Positions 52,251 to 60,990 of a stretch of DNA of 64,000 nt are shown piece by piece; position 1 is the stretch's first letter; each line of letters starts with the position of its first letter. Both the position numbers and the translations under genes were made by a program. The DNA lies in contig JAIXOO010000235.1 of the NCBI GenBank assembly GCA_027486765.1, positions 1-64,000 of the forward strand, in the 5' to 3' direction. This stretch comes from Saprospiraceae bacterium (lineage in GTDB: Bacteria > Bacteroidota > Bacteroidia > Chitinophagales > Saprospiraceae). The notes beneath the pieces were generated by a model. That model was not told where the DNA came from and searched no databases. It saw only the letters and a program-made list of their open reading frames with translations.

Positions 52251-53453
52251 ATGATGTGGAAAGAGTTACACCATTTTTTGCTGTGGGCGATCCTCGGCAC
52301 GCCTTTTTACGTCTTGGCCCAAGTGCAACCGAACCTCGGGACGGTGGAACCTACGCAGTTTCTCAGCGAAACCAGCTTTGATTTTCAACAAAATCACATT
52401 TATTTCAAAGCCAAAATCAATGGCGTTGAAGGCACCTTTATCTTCGACAATGGTTTTACCATCACTGGGCTGGATGATGATTTTGCAGCGCGTTGTGGCA
52501 TCGTAGCGGACTCTAGCATCACCCTGGCCGATGCCAACGAAGCGGAAGCTCAAGGGCAAACGGGGAGTGCTGGACTGATCCAAATCGCAGAGGTGAATTT
52601 TCGCGATACCCGGGTGGCCATCATCGACACCGACGGTTTGCCCGCTTGCCAAAGAGTAGATGGTTTCATCGGCAGCTCAGTCATCAACAAGGCCAATTGG
52701 AAAATTGATTTCGAACAAAAACGCCTCCAGTTTTCCTCCCGTCCTTTTATTGACGCGGGCTTGCGCTGTTCCTACACCGTCAGCCGCAGCAATCGCCATT
52801 TCATCGAATTCAAGTACGAAGGAGTGCCTTTTTGGGTACACATCGACCTGGGTTCCAGCGGCGAACTGGAACTAAACAAAGCAGCATTCACCCCCATTTT
52901 TGCGGGTTTGCCTGCCCAGATGAATGTAGGTGCCTCTAGTCTGGCGCTGTTCGGCCTGAATGCGGTGGATACTTTTTATACCCTCAATCGCCCCTTCAAG
53001 TTTGGCTATGACAAATACCAAATCACCAATTCACCGCGCATCGAGTTGCAGCGCGACGTGGAGTATGCCCGTTTGGGTTTGGGCTATTTGCACCAATTCA
53101 ACCTCATCATCAACTCGGATGCCAAGGAATACATTCTGAGTCCGAATAAATTATTGAGTTCTACCCGAGAGGAAAAAGACTATGGGGTTGTGTTTTACCC
53201 AGTAGAAGGTCAGCAACGCCTGGTGCGTTTGAGCGCATGCGAGAATGTGGCCAGGTTGGGCCTTACCTTGGGTGAAGTGATAGAAAAAGTAGATGGACAG
53301 GCCGTAGACAGTCTGGGCGACTGGTGCGCCATCAAAACCTATATCCGCGCCAAAGCCAATCGGGGCGAAACTTTGCGCCTCAAAATACGCGGGCGGAAAG
53401 ATGAATGTGTTTTACAACCTGATTATCATCCAGCGCGCAGCATTATCCGCTGA
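52251..53453 (+). CDS. retropepsin-like aspartyl protease with PDZ domain
   Basis: A 400-residue exported protein: signal peptide ending YVLAQ, an aspartyl-protease-like domain (residues about 35-160, with FIFDNGFTITGLDDDF and DGFIGSSVINKANWKIDF), a second half with WVHIDLGSSGELELN, and a C-terminal PDZ-like region (LGLTLGEVIEKVDGQAVDSLGDW). The usual D-T/S-G is replaced by D-N-G in the first motif and D-L-G in the second, so activity is uncertain. The family occurs widely in Bacteroidota with unknown targets. Confidence 0.83.
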   Translation: MMWKELHHFLLWAILGTPFYVLAQVQPNLGTVEPTQFLSETSFDFQQNHIYFKAKINGVEGTFIFDNGFTITGLDDDFAARCGIVADSSITLADANEAEAQGQTGSAGLIQIAEVNFRDTRVAIIDTDGLPACQRVDGFIGSSVINKANWKIDFEQKRLQFSSRPFIDAGLRCSYTVSRSNRHFIEFKYEGVPFWVHIDLGSSGELELNKAAFTPIFAGLPAQMNVGASSLALFGLNAVDTFYTLNRPFKFGYDKYQITNSPRIELQRDVEYARLGLGYLHQFNLIINSDAKEYILSPNKLLSSTREEKDYGVVFYPVEGQQRLVRLSACENVARLGLTLGEVIEKVDGQAVDSLGDWCAIKTYIRAKANRGETLRLKIRGRKDECVLQPDYHPARSIIR

Positions 53454-53505
53454 TAACCTTTGAACTACCTTTCAGGGTTCTTATCTTGTGGCAAAATTGT
53501 GTGTC

Positions 53506-54045
53506 ATGTATAAGCCCTTGATGATTCCTTCCTTAATTACAATCCTGTTGATTGGTTCCTTTTCTTGTCAACCTACCAGTAAAGGTACAGATCCAGAAAC
53601 CGAAAAACTACAACGTGAAGTAGACAGCCTGCGCCGGGTCAAAGAAGCATTAAAAGATGAACTTAACGAAGTAAAAGAGGAGGATGCCCCGCGCATAAAT
53701 AAGCCCGAAGTACCCACCAATGCTGCGGATGGCCCCTTGGATGGGTTGACCGTACTCTCCGCCAAGAAGCAATTTGACGCCAATTTTAATCCTATTCTCC
53801 GCATCACTTTTCGCAATTACGCCACCAAAAGCATCAGTGCTGCGGATATCGCGGTGGACTTCAGCTTCAATAGCGATGAACTTTCGCCCAATTGTCATTT
53901 TGAAAAAAAAATCAGCCTGAGCCTGGCACCGGATGCTAACCAAACCATTAACCTGCCCATTCCCGTTGATTACGGTAAAAACTGTGCGGATAAAGCTTGG
54001 GTTGTCGTCAAAGAAGTGACTTTTAGTGACGGCAGCAAAAAATAA
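53506..54045 (+). CDS. small exported protein with coiled coil, putative lipoprotein
   Basis: A 179-residue protein. Starting at ATG 53506 it has a hydrophobic N-terminus with a lipobox-like GSFSC, a short coiled coil (TEKLQREVDSLRRVKEALKDELNEVKEE), and a C-terminal Ig-like beta domain (LRITFRNYATKSISAADIAVDFSFN...CHFEKKISLSLAPD). No known family. It sits 13 nt before the next membrane-protein gene. Confidence 0.72.
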   Translation: MYKPLMIPSLITILLIGSFSCQPTSKGTDPETEKLQREVDSLRRVKEALKDELNEVKEEDAPRINKPEVPTNAADGPLDGLTVLSAKKQFDANFNPILRITFRNYATKSISAADIAVDFSFNSDELSPNCHFEKKISLSLAPDANQTINLPIPVDYGKNCADKAWVVVKEVTFSDGSKK

Positions 54046-54057
54046 AATTCTTTCCAA

Positions 54058-54576
54058 ATGTTAATTACTCAACAGAACTTCAAGCAGTATTTTTCCATTC
54101 TGCGCCTCTTGCATTTGGCGATGACGGCGGCAGTGGTCGTTTTTGGCTTTGTTGCCCATTTTGTATTGATTCCGGTTCAAGATTTAAAGCCTAATGACTA
54201 TGCAGCCCTCTTCGTCAATATTGCGGCAGTTTATTTGGCCATTGCGGTGGCCCTCAGTTATTGGCTTTTTGGGGTACGGCTCAATGTGGCAAAGCAGCAG
54301 ACCAGCTTGAGCGACAAATTGAATACCTATCGTGCGGCTACAATCCTGCGTTTTGCCTTGATAGAAGGTGCGGCATTGTTGACTGTTGTTTTTTATCTGC
54401 TCACTGGCAATCTTGTCCTGCTGGGCATTGCAGGGATTGGGTTAGTGGTTTTGTTGCTACATCACCCTAATTTGGTGAAACTCAAAATGGATTTGGATTT
54501 AAGTCCTGCCGACCTTGCCCGCCTGGAAGATGATGCGGATATGGTGGTGCAATTACCGCGATTGCGAAGATTTTAA
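54058..54576 (+). CDS. four-TM membrane protein of unknown function
   Basis: A 172-residue protein with four hydrophobic segments (MTAAVVVFGFVAHFVLIPV, YAALFVNIAAVYLAIAVALSYWL, FALIEGAALLTVVFYLL, LVLLGIAGIGLVVLLLH) and an acidic C-terminal tail (LSPADLARLEDDAD). It overlaps by 24 nt the 3' end of the convergent pxpC gene. No family recognised. Confidence 0.78.
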   Translation: MLITQQNFKQYFSILRLLHLAMTAAVVVFGFVAHFVLIPVQDLKPNDYAALFVNIAAVYLAIAVALSYWLFGVRLNVAKQQTSLSDKLNTYRAATILRFALIEGAALLTVVFYLLTGNLVLLGIAGIGLVVLLLHHPNLVKLKMDLDLSPADLARLEDDADMVVQLPRLRRF

Positions 54577-55527
54577 GGTCCAGCTAGCGCCACATCTTAT
54601 TTGATTCAAGCCCTTGAGCTGTCGCTGAAGGGCATGTGTAGCTTCAGCTAAAGTTGTTGGCTGAAATTGAAAACTTTGCCCCGGCCCCATTTGTGCCAAC
54701 TTAGGCCAATCCGCCTGAATCACCTGCCCCAAAATGGAATAACCACCCGTAGTTTGGTGATCAGCCGTCAATACAATGGGCTGACCATTGGGTGGCAACT
54801 GAATGCTGCCCCGACTTAGCCCAGCCGACAAAAGAGACTCTTCCTGTATCAATTTTAGTGTTTCCCCTTCCAATCGATAACCCATCCGATCACTTGCAGG
54901 AGTAATGCGCCAATGTTGGGTTTGCAATTGCACTTGACTTGGCTGAGTCAAGACTTCAAAATGCTGGCCTGGAATGAAACGAATGACATTTGAGTCATAA
55001 AATGGTGCCAAATCGGCATAATGACTGGCCATTCTTGTCTCTTTTATGGCAGCTAATGCGCTCTTTTTGAAGGGCAAAACAGCTCCTTTTTGCAAGCTTC
55101 GGCCCTGCCAGCCGCCTTGTACCGCTTTGAGATTGGTGCTTTGGCTGTTTAGCCAGGGCTCCAGGTCAAATCCACCTTGTACACATAGGTAGAGGTATTG
55201 GCCCCAATGTTTGTGCTGGAATTGCAATTCTGTTCCTGCGGCGATCCAAACTGGTCGGTAAGGGGTAATTTTTTTCCCACCAATGCTGGCGCCAAAATCG
55301 CCCCCAGCCAAAACCATAAAAGTTGGTTCAAGGAATAACAAACCCGCGGCGGGGAAACACATTTCTAGTGCAGCTACTGAGCCCTCATTTCCGACCAGGA
55401 AATTGCCCACTTGTAAAGCCAGCGGATCCATCGCACCAGAGCGGTTGATGCCGTATTGTGCATAGCCGGGGCGACCCAAATCTTGCACAGTAGCCAACCA
55501 ACCTTTGTTCAAAACCAGGATACTCAT
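54553..55527 (-). CDS. pxpC: 5-oxoprolinase subunit C-like protein (biotin-dependent carboxyltransferase fold)
   Basis: A 324-residue protein of the KipA/PxpC family, which with PxpA and PxpB hydrolyses 5-oxoproline. Family features: VLNKGWLATVQDLGRPGYAQYGINRSGAMDPLALQVGN at the start, LAGGDFGASI, and DHQTTGGYSILGQVI near the end. The usual partner genes pxpA/pxpB are not adjacent. It is 15 nt downstream of bshA on the same strand, so the two may be co-transcribed. Confidence 0.88.
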   Translation of the reverse strand: MSILVLNKGWLATVQDLGRPGYAQYGINRSGAMDPLALQVGNFLVGNEGSVAALEMCFPAAGLLFLEPTFMVLAGGDFGASIGGKKITPYRPVWIAAGTELQFQHKHWGQYLYLCVQGGFDLEPWLNSQSTNLKAVQGGWQGRSLQKGAVLPFKKSALAAIKETRMASHYADLAPFYDSNVIRFIPGQHFEVLTQPSQVQLQTQHWRITPASDRMGYRLEGETLKLIQEESLLSAGLSRGSIQLPPNGQPIVLTADHQTTGGYSILGQVIQADWPKLAQMGPGQSFQFQPTTLAEATHALQRQLKGLNQIRCGASWTLKSSQSR

Positions 55528-55542
55528 GCTTGATGGCGTTGC

Positions 55543-56676
55543 CTAATACACCGCTGCTTTGAGAATGGACTCATAATAGGCCTCGTATAGCGGCAAAATT
55601 TCCTCAATGTCAAAACGCTTGGCTTGTGCCAGTGCATTGGCGCGGAATTCGGCCAGTACTGCGTCGTCACTCAGGATAATGATCGCATTTTTTGCCATGT
55701 CATCCACATCCCCCACATCACTCAAAAAACCGGTCACCCCGTGGATGTTGACCTCTGGCAAACCGCCAGCATTGGTTGAAATGACCGGCACCTCACAGGC
55801 CATGGCTTCCAGAGCAGCCAAACCAAAACTTTCACTTTCCGAAGGCATGATGAACACATCTGCTACGGCCATGAGTTCTTCAATGGCATCCTGTTTGCCC
55901 AGGAAACGGACATCGTCAATAAGGTCGAGTTCCCGACAAAGGTCTTCGGCAGCACGGCGCTCAGGGCCATCGCCAATGAACAGCAGCTTAGAAGGCATCT
56001 GTTGATTGACGCGGTGAAAGACCTGCACTACGTCGTTGATGCGTTTTACCTTGCGGAAATTGGATACATGGATGAGGATGCGTTCCCCTTTGGGCGCAAT
56101 GGCTTTTTTGAAATGGTCTTTGTTGCTTTTGCGGAAGCGCGAAAAATCAATAAAGTTGTAAATCACCTCGATTTCCCGCGTCAAATTGAAGGTATCGTAG
56201 GTTTGTTGGCGCAGGCTATTGGATACAGCCGTTACGCCATCCGATTTGTTGATCGAAAATTCCACCACTGGTGCAAAAGACTTGTCTTTGCCTACTAAGG
56301 TAATGTCTGTACCGTGCAGCGTAGTCACTACCGGAATGTAACGCCCTTGGGTCAGGAGGATTTTTTTGGCCATGTAGGCTACCGCCGCATGGGGGATGGC
56401 GTAGTGCACATGTAAAAGGTCTAACTCTTCGTGTTGCACCACATCGACCAGTTTGCTGGTCAAAGCTGTATCATATGGGGTATATTCAAAAAGGGGGTAT
56501 TGCTCGGTATCCACTTCGTGGAAGTACACATTTTCGTGGAAATGAGTAAGCCGGGCCGGGCGTTTATACGTGATAAAATGGATTTCATGTCCGTTTCTGG
56601 CCAGTGCTAAACCTAGTTCAGTTGCCAAGACGCCGCTACCTCCGTATGTAGGATAGCATACAATGCCGATTTTCAT
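55543..56676 (-). CDS. bshA: N-acetyl-alpha-D-glucosaminyl L-malate synthase (bacillithiol synthesis)
   Basis: A 377-residue GT4-family glycosyltransferase that joins UDP-GlcNAc and L-malate in the first step of bacillithiol synthesis. Signatures: MKIGIVCYPTYGGSGVLATELGLALA, LHVHYAIPHA, TTLHGTDITLVG, ISNKSDGVTAVSNSLR-like region, and the nucleotide-sugar motif PSESESFGLAALEAMAC. The length is standard. bshB/bshC are not in the window. Presence of bacillithiol would fit the DinB-like gene at 8763. Confidence 0.95.
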   Translation of the reverse strand: MKIGIVCYPTYGGSGVLATELGLALARNGHEIHFITYKRPARLTHFHENVYFHEVDTEQYPLFEYTPYDTALTSKLVDVVQHEELDLLHVHYAIPHAAVAYMAKKILLTQGRYIPVVTTLHGTDITLVGKDKSFAPVVEFSINKSDGVTAVSNSLRQQTYDTFNLTREIEVIYNFIDFSRFRKSNKDHFKKAIAPKGERILIHVSNFRKVKRINDVVQVFHRVNQQMPSKLLFIGDGPERRAAEDLCRELDLIDDVRFLGKQDAIEELMAVADVFIMPSESESFGLAALEAMACEVPVISTNAGGLPEVNIHGVTGFLSDVGDVDDMAKNAIIILSDDAVLAEFRANALAQAKRFDIEEILPLYEAYYESILKAAVY

Positions 56677-56798
56677 GCCTATCAGGTTTCTGTGCTCACA
56701 CGACTTTGGTCGTGATAAGGAACGGGTAGAAACTATTGTGTCGCTAGACTCATTTTCACCCGTGCTTACCTAAGGATACAATTGAAAGAATAAAAAGT

Positions 56799-58886
56799 TT
56801 AAAGCCTGCTCACCCTGACTTTTGCGCCACTAAACGCCGAATTTCCGGTCAACTCATCCAGCACATATTCATCAGTAAGGTCATTGATGCTGGCTCCCGC
56901 GTATTGTTTGGCCACATCGAGTTGGACACCTTGGCGAGCGTGCCCGTAACCATGCGGCATACTCACTACGCCAGGCATGATGCTCGTACTTATTTCCACT
57001 GGCAGCTCAATTTCACCTACGCGGGATGCCACTTTGACCACTTGTTGATCTTGCAAATGGAGTTGCGCTGCATCCTCGGGGTGCATGTGTAAGGTACAAC
57101 GATTGCGGCCCCGCATCAGGCGTTGGCTATTGTGCATCCAGGAGTTGTTGTCGCGCAGGTGCCGCCTGCCGATGAGCAGGAAGGGAAAATCAGTAGCAGC
57201 TTGGTTATCCCTCAACAAAACCTCGACCCGCTGCAAATCTTTTACCAAATCTGCGGGAGCAAGGGGAATGCGTTTTCCTGGAATAAACAAACGTTGGGGC
57301 AAACTAGGCTCCAGCGGCCCCAGGTCAAGTCCGTGCGGGTTGGCGATCAATTGATCCAGCGAAAGTCCGTAGGGACCAAACATCAAGCCGAGATTCAGCT
57401 TTTCTTCAGGTGGCTCGGCCTGAAAAGGTTCCGAATTGCCACTCAGGCGATGCGCCAATTCCTGATAAATTTCGTAATCATGCCGGGCACCCGGGCTTTT
57501 TTCAAACAGTGCCGGAGAATATTTCGCTGTGTTCCGCACTGCCAATACGTGAAAAGTCAGATCGTAATGGGGTACTTCCAAGCCCGTGGCTGGTGGCAAA
57601 ATGATGTGCGCATGGCGACTGGTTTCATTGATGTAAATGTCGATACTCACCATAAAATCCAGGCCACTCAGCGCTTTTTCCAGTTGGGTCCCGTTGGGTG
57701 TGGACAGTACGGGATTACCGCAGCTGGTGATCAAAGCACGAATTTGGCCCTCTCCGGGAGTCAGCATTTCTTCAGCCAGGGCAGCGACGGGTAATTCACC
57801 TAGTGCCTCGGGCAAGCCCCTCACGCGGGAGTGCCAGCGGGCGAAGCGTTGCTCATATTTTCCACGGGCAATGAAGTCCACAGCGGGTTTGGTGAACAAG
57901 GCCCCACCTACTCGATCGAGGTTGCCCGTGAGGATGTTCAACACATTGATTAGCCACTGACAAAGTCCACCATATACCTGGGTCGATACTCCTACCCGAC
58001 CATAACAAACTGCGCTTTCGGCTGCTGCAAAATCGCGAGCCAATTGCCGGATGGCTTCCGCAGGAATTCCGGTAGCGTTGGCCACCCGCTCCGGGGTATA
58101 CGCCGCGCAGGCTTGTTGGATGTCGGCAACGCCATCGGTAAAATCGGCGAGCTGCTTCAAGTTCACCTTTTGCTCAGCAAACAAAACCTGGATCATGGCC
58201 AAGAGCAGCAACACATCGGCATTGGGTTTGATGAAATGGTGCGCGTCGGCTATTTCCGCTGTTTCGGTGTAGCGGGGATCAATGACGACTACTTTCCCGC
58301 CGCGTTTTTGAATGGCTTTGAGGCGGTGCGCTACATCGGGCACGGTCATCATACTGCCATTGGAAGCGATGGGATTGCCGCCAATGATCAGCATAAACTG
58401 GGTATGGTCAATGTCTGGAATGGGGACCAGCAAAGGATGCCCAAACAGCTGCCAGGAGGCATAATGATGCGGCAATTGATCGGTAGAAGTGGCGGAGTAC
58501 AGGTTTTTACTGCGCAAGGATTTGGCAAAAGCCGGGGAGTTCATCGTAGTGCCCAGGTTGTGGATCGAGGGGTTGCCCTGGTAAAGCGCTACCGCATTGT
58601 TGCCGTATTTTTGTTGAATGGATTGGATGCCTTCTACTACTGTGTCCATCGCTTCTGCCCAGGAAATGGCCTGCCAGCCCTGAGCGGTTCTTTTCATCGG
58701 CGTTTTGAGCCGATTGGGGTCTTCGTAAATGTCTTTGAGGGCAACCGCCTTGGGGCAAATGTGGCCCCGGCTGAAAGGGTCGTTTTTGTCGCCAGCAATG
58801 CTGGTAATCTGGCCATTTTCGAGTTTGATCTCAAGGCCACACATGGCTTCGCAAAGGTTGCAGTTGCGGTAGTGGAGTTGCGACAT
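56799..58886 (-). CDS. molybdopterin-dependent oxidoreductase
   Basis: A 695-residue cytoplasmic enzyme (no Tat signal) starting at ATG 58886. A 4Fe-4S cluster is bound by C9, C12, C16 and C44 (CNLCEAMC...GHICPK). The Mo-bis-MGD core follows, with MLIIGGNPIASNGSMM, VVVIDPRYTETAEIADAHHFIKPNAD and GRVGVSTQVYGGLCQWLINVLNILTGNLDRVGG. The C-terminal MGD-binding domain contains LIGRRHLRDNNSWMHN. At the expected Mo-ligand site the sequence reads YQGNPSIHNLG, without Cys or Sec. No electron-transfer subunit is adjacent. The substrate is unknown. Confidence 0.9.
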   Translation of the reverse strand: MSQLHYRNCNLCEAMCGLEIKLENGQITSIAGDKNDPFSRGHICPKAVALKDIYEDPNRLKTPMKRTAQGWQAISWAEAMDTVVEGIQSIQQKYGNNAVALYQGNPSIHNLGTTMNSPAFAKSLRSKNLYSATSTDQLPHHYASWQLFGHPLLVPIPDIDHTQFMLIIGGNPIASNGSMMTVPDVAHRLKAIQKRGGKVVVIDPRYTETAEIADAHHFIKPNADVLLLLAMIQVLFAEQKVNLKQLADFTDGVADIQQACAAYTPERVANATGIPAEAIRQLARDFAAAESAVCYGRVGVSTQVYGGLCQWLINVLNILTGNLDRVGGALFTKPAVDFIARGKYEQRFARWHSRVRGLPEALGELPVAALAEEMLTPGEGQIRALITSCGNPVLSTPNGTQLEKALSGLDFMVSIDIYINETSRHAHIILPPATGLEVPHYDLTFHVLAVRNTAKYSPALFEKSPGARHDYEIYQELAHRLSGNSEPFQAEPPEEKLNLGLMFGPYGLSLDQLIANPHGLDLGPLEPSLPQRLFIPGKRIPLAPADLVKDLQRVEVLLRDNQAATDFPFLLIGRRHLRDNNSWMHNSQRLMRGRNRCTLHMHPEDAAQLHLQDQQVVKVASRVGEIELPVEISTSIMPGVVSMPHGYGHARQGVQLDVAKQYAGASINDLTDEYVLDELTGNSAFSGAKVRVSRL

Positions 58887-58927
58887 GATGGAGGATTTGG
58901 GGTAAGTTAAGGTTTTTTTGGGGAAAC

Positions 58928-59614
58928 CTACTCCGGGCACACAAACTGAAACCCAATCCCATGCACATTCTCAATCTTGATCCCTTCATCCTTTTGCAAG
59001 TACTTGCGCAAACGCGAAATAAACACATCCAGGCTTCTGCCCAAAAAATAATCGTCTTCGCCCCAGATCTGTTCCAGGATGGCCGAACGGCGGATGACCT
59101 GGCCACGGTTGCTCATCAGGTAGCGCAGTAAGTCGGCTTCGCGTTGGGTGAGGCGGCGCAGTTCTCCGTTTTGTTCCAGGGTCAGGTTGGTATAGTCAAA
59201 GAGGTATTGCCCGATGCGGATCAGCTTGGGCATTTGCGGGGCCACCATGTGCCGGCGGCGCAGGAATATTTCCACTTTCAGCAGCAGTTCTTCGATGCTG
59301 AAGGGTTTGGTCAGGTAATCATCCCCACCGATGCGGAGGCCTTCGATGCGGTCCTCTTTGAGCGATTTGGCACTCAAGAACAAGATGGGCACTTCAGCGT
59401 CGTATTTGCGGATCTCCTTAGCAATGGTAAAACCATCCACTTCGGGTAGCATCACATCCAGGATACAAAGGTCAAAACGTTCATTTTTGACCACTTCCAT
59501 GGCCTCGCGGCCATCCATACAGCAAGTGATTTTGTACCCATTCATCTCCAGGTTGTCGCGGGTCACAAAACTCAAACTGGCGTCGTCTTCAACGTACAGC
59601 AGGTGCGCTTTCAT
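58928..59614 (-). CDS. OmpR/PhoB-family response regulator
   Basis: A 228-residue regulator starting at ATG 59614 (MKAHLLYVEDD); the track's earlier start adds an untypical leader. The receiver has phospho-acceptor Asp53 (LCILDVMLPEVDG), Ser/Thr and Lys positions (FLSAKS, YLTKPF), and the winged-helix DNA-binding domain ends with SLDVFISRLRKYLQKDEGIKIENVHGIGFQF. Its start overlaps the 3' end of the kinase gene by 26 nt. It is 41 nt upstream of the molybdopterin gene, which it might regulate. Confidence 0.95.
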   Translation of the reverse strand: MKAHLLYVEDDASLSFVTRDNLEMNGYKITCCMDGREAMEVVKNERFDLCILDVMLPEVDGFTIAKEIRKYDAEVPILFLSAKSLKEDRIEGLRIGGDDYLTKPFSIEELLLKVEIFLRRRHMVAPQMPKLIRIGQYLFDYTNLTLEQNGELRRLTQREADLLRYLMSNRGQVIRRSAILEQIWGEDDYFLGRSLDVFISRLRKYLQKDEGIKIENVHGIGFQFVCPE

Positions 59615-60908
59615 AAACGGGTGTGTTTTTGGGATGGGTTCTGGGAATTTGGATGGCCATACAGGTGCCTTCTCCAGCATCACTTTGTAAGCGGATTTTC
59701 CAGCCATGTGCAACACAAATGCGCTGTACATAGTACAAACCTAGTCCAAATCCTTTGACATTGTGTACGTTCCCAGTAGGAACACGATAGAATTTTTCGA
59801 ATATTTTGGATTGATATTCCTTCGCGATACCAATGCCTTGGTCTTGTATTTTGAGTTGCATGGTGGACGCGCCTATACTTTCCAGGGATAATTCAATCTG
59901 TGGCACCTCTTTGCTGTATTTGGTGGCATTGTCGAGCAGGCTGTGCAGTAGATTGGTTAAATGGAAACGGTCGGCCCAGATGGGTTCCAGGTCTTCAGCC
60001 AGATTAACCGTCAGGGTGCCGCCCCGCTCTTGTACGCGTATACGTGCACTACTGCAAACCGTCTGCATCAAATCAGGCAAATCCAGCCATTCCTCGTGCA
60101 AGTCAAAATTGTCTTTTTCAAAACGGGCAATGTCCAATACCCGCTCTACCTGTTGGTTGAGGCGGGAGTTTTGTTCCTTGATGATGCCTGCGTATTGAAC
60201 CAGACGCTGGTCTTTTTGTACTTCTTCGTGTTTGAGAAAAACGTCGGCAGCGATTTGAATGGTAGAAAGCGGTGTTTTGAACTCATGCGTCATGTTGTTG
60301 ATGAAATCCTTCTGCATTTCCGAAAAACGTTTTTGCCGGAAAATCACCCACAAGGAATACGCAAAAAACAGGACGGTAATGAACAAAATCCCGGTCATGA
60401 TCAATGCAATCTGCATTTTGCCAAACAAGAAATTGTTGCGCGTAGGAAAACGGACACCGAAGTAGTAGGTAAACTCGTGATCGAAAGGTAAATTCTGTTG
60501 TACAGCCTTTGAAGATTTACAATCCTGCCCATAGGCACAATAGTTGCCATATACCATCTGGCGGTTGCTGCAATCAAAAACCGCGTATTCAAAATCAATG
60601 CGCAATTGTTGCTTCTCCAGTTCTTTTTGCAAGTAAAATTCCAGTAAAGAAGGGTTAATTTCCGTTTCAGTATTGACGATATAATAATTGCCGCTGCGTT
60701 GCTTGATGAGGTTACTGGCAGGCAGAATAATGTCGTTGGTATCAGCAATAGCCTGTGCTACACGGTACAGAGCCCGATGAACTTGCCCATTGAATTCTTC
60801 CTCGTTGATGTTCCAGGTATTGACCACCCAGTATGTCTGCAAAGACAAGATCCCGATGATGGCCATCACCCCCAGGAAAAACACGCGGAGAATTTGAACG
60901 TCCTTCAT
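59589..60908 (-). CDS. membrane sensor histidine kinase
   Basis: A 439-residue kinase: TM1 (about 9-30), periplasmic domain (about 31-163) with a Cys cluster (FDCSNRQ, YCAYGQDC), TM2 (about 166-190), dimerisation domain with H-box MTHEFKTPLSTIQ (His208), and catalytic domain with N-box LLDNATKYSKE, DQGIGI, and GFGLGLYYV. No HAMP domain is obvious. It is co-transcribed with the following regulator. The periplasmic Cys residues could form disulphides and sense redox state (inference). Confidence 0.95.
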   Translation of the reverse strand: MKDVQILRVFFLGVMAIIGILSLQTYWVVNTWNINEEEFNGQVHRALYRVAQAIADTNDIILPASNLIKQRSGNYYIVNTETEINPSLLEFYLQKELEKQQLRIDFEYAVFDCSNRQMVYGNYCAYGQDCKSSKAVQQNLPFDHEFTYYFGVRFPTRNNFLFGKMQIALIMTGILFITVLFFAYSLWVIFRQKRFSEMQKDFINNMTHEFKTPLSTIQIAADVFLKHEEVQKDQRLVQYAGIIKEQNSRLNQQVERVLDIARFEKDNFDLHEEWLDLPDLMQTVCSSARIRVQERGGTLTVNLAEDLEPIWADRFHLTNLLHSLLDNATKYSKEVPQIELSLESIGASTMQLKIQDQGIGIAKEYQSKIFEKFYRVPTGNVHNVKGFGLGLYYVQRICVAHGWKIRLQSDAGEGTCMAIQIPRTHPKNTPVYESAPAVR

Positions 60909-60914
60909 CTTGAT

Positions 60915-60990
60915 GATTTCGGATTTCGGGATTTCGGATTTCGGTTAGTGCTTTGCTCCAACCGAAATCCGCAATCTGCAATCCGCAATT
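60915..60990. repeat. inverted repeat of GGATTTCGG words
   Basis: The left arm repeats GATTTCGG and ends GGATTTCGGTT; the right arm starts AACCGAAATCCGCAATC and continues with CAATCCGCAATT. It fills the 80-nt gap between lgt and the kinase gene, and the right arm runs into the lgt stop codon. Confidence 0.8.

Noticed and set aside
56698-56714. Hairpin CACGACTTTGGTCGTG as a terminator
   Set aside because: No T-run follows on either strand.
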